DNA of 64,000 nucleotides from UBA5072 sp041737175. Lineage in GTDB: Bacteria; Bacteroidota; Bacteroidia; Bacteroidales; UBA10428. A model generated the notes under the pieces. It was not told the origin of the DNA and did no database searches. It saw only the letters and a program-made list of their open reading frames with translations. Positions 17,420 to 25,877 of the stretch are shown piece by piece. The stretch spans positions 62,001-126,000 of the forward strand of contig JBGSSF010000006.1 in NCBI GenBank assembly GCA_041737175.1, given 5' to 3'. A program made the translations under genes and the position numbers. Position 1 is the first letter of the stretch, and every line of letters begins with the position of its first letter.

Positions 17420-18319
17420 ATGCGCAAAGCAATTGTATATCTTCTAGTTTTACTGGCTGCAGCTGCAGGTTCCTGTAAATCAGGCGGACAAGGTAAGGAT
17501 TCCGGCGAAATTCCCGATTCTGTCCTCAACCAGGGGATTGAAATATCGGAAGATGTCATGCAGGACATTGTGCAGAACATTTCTTCTCCCGTTGAAATGG
17601 CAGCCATGATCAAGGATCTTGGCGTTCCCTACTCGAACAGGTATATTTCCCCTACTGACCGGGTAGGAAATTTAACCACCAGTTTCCAGCAGGCGCTGAA
17701 CCTGGGCATTTATGCCGCAGATCTGGGTTATTTGAATATGAACAACAAGACTTCGGCTGTAATTGATTACCTGACATCCATAAAGAGTTTGTCCGATGCC
17801 ATCAAGGTGGGACAGTTTTTTGATTTCACCACCCTGAAGCGACTCGCCACAAACAGCAAGAATCTCGATTCACTGATGTATATTTCAGTGCACAGCTTCA
17901 ACGAAATGGATAAGTATCTGCATGCGAATAACCGTACCAACCTCAGCGCGCTGATGGTTACCGGTGTTTGGATCGAAGGACTTTATCTCGGCACGCAGGT
18001 CTACAAGATCACGCCCAGTCAAATGCTGGCCGAACGCATTGGGGAACAGAAACTCACCCTGGATCAGCTGATGCTGATTCTTGAAAATTACAAACAGGAC
18101 AAGCAGTATGCCAAATTGCTGGATGACCTGCAGTTACTGAAAGATCTGTTTAAAACAGTCAATATTCGTATTGAAAAGGGCGAACCCGAGATGATCGAAG
18201 AGAATGGCATGCTTACCATCGTTCAGAACGATAAAAGTATCGTTGAGATTTCTCCTGAACAATTGACTGCTATCATTGCCACAACCGAGCAGGTCCGTAA
18301 CAGCTTAATAAGCCTTTGA
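17420..18319 (+). CDS. Lipoprotein of unknown function
   Basis: About 299 residues. The ATG chosen opens a lipoprotein signal with the lipobox LAAAAGSC (Cys19); a TTG 27 bases upstream would extend it without need. The mature part is mostly alpha-helical and acidic, with a helix-rich core (NLGIYAADLGYLNMNN, TGVWIEGLYLGTQVYK). No family is recognised with confidence. Position just after the transporter gene and before a small secreted protein suggests envelope function linked to the signalling block. Convergent genes follow, so this pair ends the block. Confidence 0.7.
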   Translation: MRKAIVYLLVLLAAAAGSCKSGGQGKDSGEIPDSVLNQGIEISEDVMQDIVQNISSPVEMAAMIKDLGVPYSNRYISPTDRVGNLTTSFQQALNLGIYAADLGYLNMNNKTSAVIDYLTSIKSLSDAIKVGQFFDFTTLKRLATNSKNLDSLMYISVHSFNEMDKYLHANNRTNLSALMVTGVWIEGLYLGTQVYKITPSQMLAERIGEQKLTLDQLMLILENYKQDKQYAKLLDDLQLLKDLFKTVNIRIEKGEPEMIEENGMLTIVQNDKSIVEISPEQLTAIIATTEQVRNSLISL

Positions 18320-18321
18320 TT

Positions 18322-18762
18322 ATGAAGAAATTCATCCTCATATTAGCAGTCTTTACATTCGTTTGCTCTGATTTCCTTCAGGCTCAGGATGTATCACAAT
18401 TGACAGCCCAATGCGCGGCCAATGCAGGCGACGTGATGTACCTGAAAGATTTTGTGGTGAAACTCGACCAGGGAACTCCGGGAGGAGCGCCTCCCACAGC
18501 GAGGTTTGCACTGCTTCTGAGCAAGAATGTTGTTTACCGCTTCTCCATCTGTTCCGCACCGAATTCCGAAGGGGAGGCCGTGCTTCAGTTATTTGACATG
18601 AATACCCTGCTTGGGAGTACTTTCATCACTGCAACCGGCAAGGATTTCCCGTTCTTTGACTTCAAATGTCAGAAAACCGGCGTATATCATGTATTTATTT
18701 CTTTCAAAGAGGGCAAAGCCGGTGACGGTGTGGGGATCATGTCTTACGTGAAGAAGCTCTAA
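18322..18762 (+). CDS. Small secreted protein, unknown function
   Basis: About 146 residues with a clear signal peptide (MKKFILILAVFTFVCSDFLQAQ). The ATG at 18322 is preferred over an in-frame TTG that overlaps the lipoprotein's stop. The mature part is predicted beta-rich (VVYRFSICSAPNSEGEAVLQLFD, TGVYHVFISF), resembling a small beta-sandwich such as those that bind surface ligands, but no family is claimed. Two bases separate it from the lipoprotein's stop codon, so the two are co-transcribed. Confidence 0.65.
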   Translation: MKKFILILAVFTFVCSDFLQAQDVSQLTAQCAANAGDVMYLKDFVVKLDQGTPGGAPPTARFALLLSKNVVYRFSICSAPNSEGEAVLQLFDMNTLLGSTFITATGKDFPFFDFKCQKTGVYHVFISFKEGKAGDGVGIMSYVKKL

Positions 18763-19727
18763 AACCTCTGCCAGAGCAGGAGTAAAAGGAACAGTCCGAA
18801 GAAAATTTCATTGTACCAGGTAAACGGGCATTTCGCAAAATAGTACGAGAAAAGGTAGGCCAACGGTATGGCTGTATAATATACCATCCCGACGCCGGCT
18901 CCACGGATCACCCAAAAAATCAATACTGATAAAAGGAATAAAAGCAGGGATACCAGGAAGAATTTCCGGGCATGGATCTTCATTTTGTTCAATGCTTCTG
19001 CCATGAAATAACTGCTGAAAAGCATAAATACCAGCACATAGATCCAATTGACAATCTGACTGAGCTTGAAATGCTGCTCCGTTTTTTTCAGTGACTCAGA
19101 CATATCATTGAAATAAGTCGCAAAGGACAAGTCAGCAAGATAATAAACAGATACCAGGAAGATATAAGGGATCGCAAGCCCCAGGAAGGCGAAGGCCCAT
19201 TCACGCCATATAAATGGCCGGAGGATGGACATGCCTGCCAGTAAAAAAAGAAAGAAAACAAGGGAAGGAAAATACACCATGCTGGCCAGGGCTATCAGCA
19301 TACCGGCATCCATAAAATGGATGGAGATTCCCTCGGTTTTGTAGGCGCTGAATATCCGGAATAATAACACGATCAGAATGGTTGAAGCAACAAGCGCCGG
19401 GGTAAGCTGGTGCAGTTGTGTCATGCCAATCACGATCAGGGCATAAAAAAAGGACGGAAGCTGCGTACGTACCGGAATGAAAATATGAATGGTGTTGAGT
19501 TGCACCAGAAGATAGGCATTAACCGCCACAAGTATCATGGCCAGTACTGAAGCAATAATCCTGAAGTCGCGGTTAAAGGCAATGATCCACCTGCCCATCG
19601 GAATTCCTGAAGATTCGGGCACAGCAGGAGCGATTGACGGAAACAAAGACGGAATCCAATACACTACGGGCAGCAGTGAGATGAATAACAGAATACTGAT
19701 CCGGTTGCTGTTGAAATACTTTAACAA
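18759..19727 (-). CDS. DUF6427 family integral membrane protein
   Basis: 322 residues, mostly hydrophobic, with about eight to ten TM segments. The N-terminus MLKYFNSNRISILLFISLLPVVYW and the WIPSL segment are typical of DUF6427, a Bacteroidota-restricted family of unknown function. The start codon is TTG: the next in-frame Met (residue 44) lies past the first TM, so TTG is the likely start. It follows trxA on the same strand by 26 bases and converges with the small secreted protein gene, stops overlapping by 4 bases. Confidence 0.75.
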   Translation of the reverse strand: MLKYFNSNRISILLFISLLPVVYWIPSLFPSIAPAVPESSGIPMGRWIIAFNRDFRIIASVLAMILVAVNAYLLVQLNTIHIFIPVRTQLPSFFYALIVIGMTQLHQLTPALVASTILIVLLFRIFSAYKTEGISIHFMDAGMLIALASMVYFPSLVFFLFLLAGMSILRPFIWREWAFAFLGLAIPYIFLVSVYYLADLSFATYFNDMSESLKKTEQHFKLSQIVNWIYVLVFMLFSSYFMAEALNKMKIHARKFFLVSLLLFLLSVLIFWVIRGAGVGMVYYTAIPLAYLFSYYFAKCPFTWYNEIFFGLFLLLLLWQRF

Positions 19728-19753
19728 AATGTTCAGGTTTAATGCAAGCCTGA

Positions 19754-20071
19754 TTACAAGAGGGCTTCAACTTTATTTACAAGATTGCCTTTGGGCACTG
19801 CGCCCACTTGTTTGTCTGCTACCTGGCCGTTTTTAAAGAAAAGAACTGTCGGAATATTCCTGATCCCGTATTTGAAAGAAACACCCGGGTTCGCATCAAC
19901 ATCGAGTTTCCCCACAATTACCCTGTCCTTGTAATCTTCCGCTATCTCATTCACAATGGGACCGATAACCCTGCAAGGGCCGCACCATTCAGCCCAAAAG
20001 TCAACCAGTACAGGTTTGTCAGCTTTGAGCACAATTTCATCAAAATTTGCATCAGTCAGAATAACAGCCAT
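19754..20071 (-). CDS. trxA: Thioredoxin
   Basis: 105 residues, normal thioredoxin length, no signal peptide, so cytoplasmic. FWAEWCGPCR holds the redox Cys30 and Cys33; the cis-Pro loop (IRNIPTVLFF) and KPVLVDF core strand are present. It reduces protein disulfides and is recycled by thioredoxin reductase (not in the window). It sits between dnaE and the DUF6427 gene on the same strand. Confidence 0.95.
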   Translation of the reverse strand: MAVILTDANFDEIVLKADKPVLVDFWAEWCGPCRVIGPIVNEIAEDYKDRVIVGKLDVDANPGVSFKYGIRNIPTVLFFKNGQVADKQVGAVPKGNLVNKVEALL

Positions 20072-20152
20072 CTTAAAAAGGTTTTGATAATGATTATAAT
20101 CGTTTATAATGAATCGCTAAGTTACAAAATGCACATGAACAAAAAGCAGCAA

Positions 20153-23100
20153 TTAGTATAGTTTGAATTCTATTTCGTGGTTATTCGACAGAAATTCGAT
20201 CAGCTCGTCTGAGAGGGCAACTCTTTGGGTCCGGCAGAACATATCCACGCTTATATTCTCCGCCGGATCAACTATCTGAACTCTCAGGTTCGAATTGCCT
20301 GTATTTTTTTGTGTAAATCGTGCCAGATGTTCCGTTAATTTTTCCGTGATCATATCCACCGAAAGTTTTATCTGGATATTTTGCACCAACTCATCACGAA
20401 CTGAACTTAGCATGTAGATGTTCTTGATTTTCAATTCAAGTTCCGGATTATTTTTCCAGGTGTTCTCTGCAATCATACCTTTGATCAACAGCGAGTAACC
20501 CTCATAAAGATACTTTCTGTAGTTTTCGTAATCCTTATTAAACAGGGTCATGGAAAAAGTATCCGTATAATCCTCTATCGTAAAAGATCCATAAGGCTTG
20601 CCATTTTTTGTAGTGGCATGTTTCACCGTGGTAATCATGCCCGCTATTGCAATTTCTTTCCCCCGGAGTTGTTCCAGGTCCCTGAGCTCGGCAAGCGTCA
20701 CATTGCAAAACTGGCTCATCTCAAGTTTGAAATTGTCAAGCGGGTGGGAGGATAAATATATCCCGATCACTTCCTTTTCTTTATTGAGCTTAACAAGCGG
20801 TGGCCATTCAAGTGATTGGGCAGGCCTGGGCTTGATCACTTCAATGGCGTTCACGCCTCCGAACAGCGTGGGAGCGCTATTCGACTGGCCCTGCATTCTG
20901 TTTCCATACCTTATCAGCTGCTCAGTAAAGCCCAGGGTTCCATCCTCATTGTCAAAGAACTGGTGGCGCTGGATTTCCCTGAAGCTATCAAAGCCGCCTG
21001 CCATGGCCAGTGCTTCCAGGCAACGCTTATTAACGGTATTCAGGTTGACCCTTTCCACCACATCATAAATATCCCGGAACAATCCGTCCTTGTTTCTGAC
21101 CATGATAATATGCTCAACAGCTGACTCGCCCACGCCCTTAATGGCTGCCAGGCCAAACCGGATATGTCCCTGGGCATTTACCGTAAAGCGCGCCATACTC
21201 TCGTTAACATCAGGGACCAGCACTTTTATACCCATCCGCCGGCATTCATCCATAAAAAATCCAATCTTTTTGATATCGTTCAGGTTCCTGCTCAGTACAG
21301 CTGCCATGAACTCCGCCGGGTAATGCGCCTTCAGGTAGGCCGTTTGGTAAGATATCAATGCATAACAGGTGGAGTGTGATTTATTGAATGCATAATGCGC
21401 AAATGATTCCCAGTCCTTCCAGATTTTGCCCACCGTCCTGGGATCATGCCCGTTACGGATACAGCCTTCTTCAAATTTCAGGCGAAGTTCATTCATCATG
21501 GTAATGACCTTCTTACCCATGGCCTTTCGCAGGGAGTCAGCCATTCCCTTTGAAAAACCGGCAAGGAGCTGCGATAAAAGCATAACCTGTTCCTGGTAGA
21601 CAGTAATTCCGTAGGTGTCTTTCAGGTACGCCTCCATATCAGGAATGTCATATACAATTTCCTCCTTCCCATGCTTGCGGCTGATATAACTGGGGATATA
21701 CTCCATGGGGCCCGGCCTGTAAAGGGCATTCATGGCGATCAGGTCCTCAAACCGGTTTGGCTTCAAAGCCTTGAGGTACTTTTTCATCCCCTCCGATTCA
21801 AACTGGAATAATCCTGTAGTTTCTCCCCGGCTGTAAAGTTCATACGTTTTGGCATCATCCATGGGAAGGTGATCGATATCCAACTCGATCTTCCTGGATA
21901 ACCTGACATTATCAATGGTATCTTTGATGATGGAGAGCGTTTTTAATCCCAGGAAGTCCATTTTCAACATGCCTACCGGTTCCATGTGCGAACCTTCAAA
22001 CTGGGTAACATTTAATTCAGCATCCTTATTCCGGCAAATGGGTATGTATTCTTCCAGGTTGTCTTTGCCAATGATAATGCCACATGCATGAACACCGGTT
22101 TGCCTTACCGAACCTTCCAGAACCTCTGCATATTTCAGGGTGCTGGCAATTAATTTATTGTCACTGTTTCTTTCTGCCAGTAAAGCCGGTACCTTTTCGT
22201 AGGAATCTTTAAAACTGGTGCCCGGCATTTCAGGAATCATTTTGGCCAGCCTGTCCGCTTCAGAGAGCTCCAGCTTCTGCACCCTGGCAACATCCCGGAT
22301 CGCCATCTTGGGAGCCATGGTGCCAAATGTGATGACATGCGCAACCCGTTCCTTTCCATATTTCTTAACTACATACTGCAATACCTTTTCCCGGCCATCC
22401 TCGTCAAAATCAATGTCAATATCCGGCATGGATATGCGGTCGGGGTTCAGAAAACGCTCGAACAGCAGGTCATATTTTATAGGATCGATATCCGTAATTC
22501 TCAGGCAGTAGGCCACAACCGATCCTGCCGCCGATCCTCTTCCCGGGCCCACGGATACGCCCATTTCACGCGCGGCCCTGATTACATCCCACACAATGAG
22601 GAAGTAACCCGGGAAGCCCATTTTGTTGATCGTCTCGAGCTCAAAATCGATCCTTTCCCTGATGATTTCATCCATCTCGGGGTAACGCCGGGCAGCTCCT
22701 GCCAAAGTCAGTGACCTTAAATACTCCTGGGCATCGGTGAAACCTTCCGGAATTGGAAAATCCGGCATGACCGGTTCACTGTTGAGCTCATACTGCTCAA
22801 CCTTCGACACGATCTCATTGGTATTGTCAATAACAGCGGGCAAATCGGAAAACAACCGCTTCATCTCATCCTGCGTCTTCAGCCATTCCTGCCTGGTATA
22901 ACGCAGGCGATTGGGATCATCCACATCCTTCCCGGTACTGATGCATAAAAGCCTGTCGTGCGCAGGAGCGTCCTCCTCATTGATGAAGTGAACATCATTG
23001 GTTGCGATGCATTTTATTCCGGATTCTGATGCGAGGTTGAGGAGTTGGTTATTGACAAAAACCTGGTTTTCATATACCTCCCTGTCGATTTGCGGATCCC

Positions 23101-24376
23101 CTGAAGGATGACGTTGCAACTCAAGGTAAAAGTCACTGCCGAATATTTCCCTGTAATCCGTTATGGCTTTCCGCGCTGCTTCAATCCCCTCGTGCCGCAG
23201 CAACCAGGGTATTTCACCATGCAAACAGGCTGATGATGCCATGAGACCTTCATGATACTTTTTCAACAACTCCTTGTCAACCCGCGGCCGGTAATAAAAC
23301 CCTTCGGTCCATCCATAGGAGACAAGCTTGATCAGATTTTTATACCCCTGTTTGTTCTTTGCCAGGAGCACCAGGTGAAATCCTCCGCCATCCAGTTTAT
23401 CGGATTTTTCATGACGCGAACGGCGCGCAACATATACCTCGCATCCCAGTATGGGTTTTATCCCCTGCTTTTTCGCTTCGTTATGAAACTCTTTCGCGCC
23501 GAACATGTTCCCATGATCGGTAATGGCAAGAGCTTCCATCTTATCGAGTTTGGCCTTTTCAATCAGGTGCTTTATAACCGCAGCGCCGTCCAGGATAGAG
23601 TATTGGGTATGGACGTGCAGGTGGGTAAAAAGCTGGGATCCTGCAGCGGTTTCAGCTACGGCCCCGACTTCTTCTACAGGCGCGCTGACCGGGGAGGAAG
23701 CAAAATTGGACCGGATTGAGATCTGAAAAGGAGGAAGGATGTCTGGATGGATTGATCTGAATTCCTGCAACAGGTCCGGATCGATATTCAGCCTTTTGGC
23801 ACTTATAATCCCCCGGCGCAACAATTCAAAAAAACACCTCGCGGTTGCTGCCACATCCGCGGCAGCATTATGCGCCTCAGCGAATCCTTCCCCAAATAAA
23901 CACTTATAGAGTTCCGGAAGAGCAGGCCATTTGAATTTTCCACCCTTGCCTCCGGGTATCGCACAAAAATCTGTGGATTCTTCCTTTGTGCAAATGTGGG
24001 TGATTTCATGCAGCCTCGAAGGAATGTTACTCCGTACATATTCAGCTCCCAGAATGCTGAGATCAAAAGACACGTTGTGTCCGACCACAACTTCAGTCCT
24101 TTCCAGATCTCCGGCAAATTCGATAAGCACAGTTTCGAGGTCACTTCCCTCAGCCAAAGCCTTTTCTGTGGATATTCCATGCACCACCTCAGCCGCTTGC
24201 GGGATGGTATACCCCTGGGGCTTGATGATGTAACTCTTGTCAAAGATTAACCTTCCGGTTTTGTCATGGTATTCCCAGGCTAGTTGCACCATTCTGGGCC
24301 AATTGCCTGTATCTGTGACCGGTGCATTATAATTGGCGGGTAACCCGGTGGTTTCGGTATCAAAAATCAAATACAT
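20153..24376 (-). CDS. dnaE: DNA polymerase III alpha subunit with N-terminal DEDDh exonuclease
   Basis: 1407 residues, about 250 longer than the E. coli type because a DnaQ-like proofreading exonuclease is fused at the N-terminus: FDTETTG (Asp6, Glu8), GHNVSFD and AHNAAADVA supply the DEDDh residues. A PHP domain follows from about residue 248 (HLHVHTQYSILDGA, AITDHGNMFG), then the C-family polymerase core with catalytic PDIDIDFDE near residue 649, a helix-hairpin-helix region (AIKGVGESAVEHI), and a C-terminal OB fold (IAGMITTVKHATTKNGKPYG). It replicates the chromosome; the fused exonuclease would provide proofreading in cis. Confidence 0.95.
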   Translation of the reverse strand: MYLIFDTETTGLPANYNAPVTDTGNWPRMVQLAWEYHDKTGRLIFDKSYIIKPQGYTIPQAAEVVHGISTEKALAEGSDLETVLIEFAGDLERTEVVVGHNVSFDLSILGAEYVRSNIPSRLHEITHICTKEESTDFCAIPGGKGGKFKWPALPELYKCLFGEGFAEAHNAAADVAATARCFFELLRRGIISAKRLNIDPDLLQEFRSIHPDILPPFQISIRSNFASSPVSAPVEEVGAVAETAAGSQLFTHLHVHTQYSILDGAAVIKHLIEKAKLDKMEALAITDHGNMFGAKEFHNEAKKQGIKPILGCEVYVARRSRHEKSDKLDGGGFHLVLLAKNKQGYKNLIKLVSYGWTEGFYYRPRVDKELLKKYHEGLMASSACLHGEIPWLLRHEGIEAARKAITDYREIFGSDFYLELQRHPSGDPQIDREVYENQVFVNNQLLNLASESGIKCIATNDVHFINEEDAPAHDRLLCISTGKDVDDPNRLRYTRQEWLKTQDEMKRLFSDLPAVIDNTNEIVSKVEQYELNSEPVMPDFPIPEGFTDAQEYLRSLTLAGAARRYPEMDEIIRERIDFELETINKMGFPGYFLIVWDVIRAAREMGVSVGPGRGSAAGSVVAYCLRITDIDPIKYDLLFERFLNPDRISMPDIDIDFDEDGREKVLQYVVKKYGKERVAHVITFGTMAPKMAIRDVARVQKLELSEADRLAKMIPEMPGTSFKDSYEKVPALLAERNSDNKLIASTLKYAEVLEGSVRQTGVHACGIIIGKDNLEEYIPICRNKDAELNVTQFEGSHMEPVGMLKMDFLGLKTLSIIKDTIDNVRLSRKIELDIDHLPMDDAKTYELYSRGETTGLFQFESEGMKKYLKALKPNRFEDLIAMNALYRPGPMEYIPSYISRKHGKEEIVYDIPDMEAYLKDTYGITVYQEQVMLLSQLLAGFSKGMADSLRKAMGKKVITMMNELRLKFEEGCIRNGHDPRTVGKIWKDWESFAHYAFNKSHSTCYALISYQTAYLKAHYPAEFMAAVLSRNLNDIKKIGFFMDECRRMGIKVLVPDVNESMARFTVNAQGHIRFGLAAIKGVGESAVEHIIMVRNKDGLFRDIYDVVERVNLNTVNKRCLEALAMAGGFDSFREIQRHQFFDNEDGTLGFTEQLIRYGNRMQGQSNSAPTLFGGVNAIEVIKPRPAQSLEWPPLVKLNKEKEVIGIYLSSHPLDNFKLEMSQFCNVTLAELRDLEQLRGKEIAIAGMITTVKHATTKNGKPYGSFTIEDYTDTFSMTLFNKDYENYRKYLYEGYSLLIKGMIAENTWKNNPELELKIKNIYMLSSVRDELVQNIQIKLSVDMITEKLTEHLARFTQKNTGNSNLRVQIVDPAENISVDMFCRTQRVALSDELIEFLSNNHEIEFKLY

Positions 24377-24445
24377 GCGGTAAAAGTAAGGCAGATTACT
24401 GCACTTTCATACCGCTGTTAATAAAAATGGATAAATCCGGAATCC

Positions 24446-24988
24446 TTATAGGGTCGCTGGATTCTCTTTCATCAACAGCAGCTCTTCGATCTGCTGTATG
24501 AAGAGGTCCCTGGTGGCTTCCGGTGAATTGGCAATCCCTGATGATATGGTAGGCTTGCCTTCCATGGGACAAAACAGAAATGTAGGGATGCTCTGAACCC
24601 CAAATACTGCTGCCAATTCCTGCTCCGCGTCGACATCCACTTTGTAAATATTGATTTGACCGGCATATTGTTTGGCCAGATCCTCAAGGATGGGAGAAGT
24701 GATCCTGCAAGGAGCGCACCAGTCCGCATAGAAATCAATCAGACATGGCTTTTCTCCCTTAAACACCCAGTTTTCCGTATTTTTTTCATAATCCATCACG
24801 AGCCTCAGAAAGTCAGCTTTGCCGATATGCACCGGCGACTGACCGGAGACATTGTCCCCGACCCGGGCAACCTGTTCGCTATTGGCAGTGACTTCGGCCT
24901 TGACTTCTTCCGTCTTTGCCGGTTGCCCGTTACAGCTTATTGCTGACATCACAAGGATTCCTGCCAGCCAGTACCATGATTTCTTCAT
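24446..24988 (-). CDS. Thioredoxin-fold lipoprotein
   Basis: 180 residues. Lipoprotein signal with Cys19 in MSAISC, a 55-residue linker, then a thioredoxin domain with DFYADWCAPCR (Cys91, Cys94) and VQSIPTFLF supplying the cis-Pro. It should be tethered in the envelope and act on disulfides of exported proteins or in cytochrome maturation; the partner is unknown. Encoded 69 bases upstream of dnaE on the same strand. Confidence 0.85.
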   Translation of the reverse strand: MKKSWYWLAGILVMSAISCNGQPAKTEEVKAEVTANSEQVARVGDNVSGQSPVHIGKADFLRLVMDYEKNTENWVFKGEKPCLIDFYADWCAPCRITSPILEDLAKQYAGQINIYKVDVDAEQELAAVFGVQSIPTFLFCPMEGKPTISSGIANSPEATRDLFIQQIEELLLMKENPATL

Positions 24989-25008
24989 TGTAATTGGTTA
25001 AATTAATT

Positions 25009-25030
25009 AATATGTATTTATCTACATATT
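25009..25030. repeat. AT-rich inverted repeat between AlbA_2 and thioredoxin-like genes
   Basis: Arms AATATGTA and TACATATT, perfectly complementary, flank a 6-base spacer. It starts 20 bases before the thioredoxin-fold lipoprotein gene and 35 bases after the AlbA_2 gene. It could be an operator for the former or a weak terminator of the latter. Confidence 0.5.
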
Positions 25031-25065
25031 TATATTTTTCAAATATCATGCCAGTATTCCGAAAA

Positions 25066-25755
25066 TCACTTATCTGAAATTTTGTCATATTTCATGCTTT
25101 CCGAAAATAATTTTTTCAGGTGAAAAAAAGTACTTTTTTCCGTGATCTCCGGCTCTATGACATCCAGCAGGATCATGTTAACCAGCAATTGTTCCGCCTG
25201 CAACCGGTTTGTCCGTGCTATTTTCATGAAATGTGACAAGGTGATGCTTTCATTTTCTGCCAGGTAATCGAGCAGCACTTTTTCCTCACGTCCAAATTTC
25301 AGCCAGACTCCCTTTTTGCCTTCGTTTTTCCAGACATTTACCAGGATGCGGCTGGCCTGGATATTCTGGTCCGCTACCCGCACATACGCCATCCACTCCC
25401 CTGCCTCGTTCTTCGCATAATGCGGCCGCTTATGGCTGGCAGGTATCTCAACTTCGAGGACACATCGTCCTTCCACCACCCATTTCTTCAGATTAAACGG
25501 TACAGCAGGTTTGCAGAATAAATGCGCCCCCGACTCGGCCATATAGGCTTCCTCTTCACTCCGGACTCCACTGATCTTTCCGTTGTCCTTAACGCCTATC
25601 AATAATTTTCCACCCCGGGTATTGGCAAATGCAGAAAAAGTGCGCGCAATTTTTTTGGCATCGCTGATTTCGAACTTGAAGTCCAGTTGCTGGTTTTCTC
25701 CCGATCGGATAAGGTTTTTTATATACTGCTCAGCATCCTTTAAGTCAGTCTTCAT
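25066..25755 (-). CDS. AlbA_2 (Schlafen AAA_4-type) domain protein
   Basis: 229 residues. The N-terminal half shows the AlbA_2 signature: GENQQLDFKFE, then FSAFANTRGGKLLIGVKDNGKISGV, and PHYAKNEAGEWMAYVRV. The C-terminal half (about 150-229) looks like a winged-helix or helical extension (LLDYLAENESITLSHFMKIARTNR). The family is variously called putative DNA-binding, transcriptional regulator or Schlafen-like ATPase; no activity can be assigned from sequence. Monocistronic-looking, divergent from the TPR gene, with a good -7 box upstream. Confidence 0.75.
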   Translation of the reverse strand: MKTDLKDAEQYIKNLIRSGENQQLDFKFEISDAKKIARTFSAFANTRGGKLLIGVKDNGKISGVRSEEEAYMAESGAHLFCKPAVPFNLKKWVVEGRCVLEVEIPASHKRPHYAKNEAGEWMAYVRVADQNIQASRILVNVWKNEGKKGVWLKFGREEKVLLDYLAENESITLSHFMKIARTNRLQAEQLLVNMILLDVIEPEITEKSTFFHLKKLFSESMKYDKISDK

Positions 25756-25789
25756 AACCGGGATTGTTTAAAAATATTCACTCCAATTG

Positions 25790-25797
25790 CAAAATTA
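25790..25797 (-). promoter_or_regulatory. Candidate -7 box (TAATTTTG) for the AlbA_2 gene
   Basis: TAnnTTTG match 34 bases upstream of the ATG in the divergent region shared with the TPR gene. No convincing -33 partner. Confidence 0.4.
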
Positions 25798-25877
25798 GCG
25801 TATTTTGTAAATAATTTCCCCCGTCGTTTGAATCAATCCGATGCAATATTCCGTATTAGCGTATAAGTCAAAGGATC

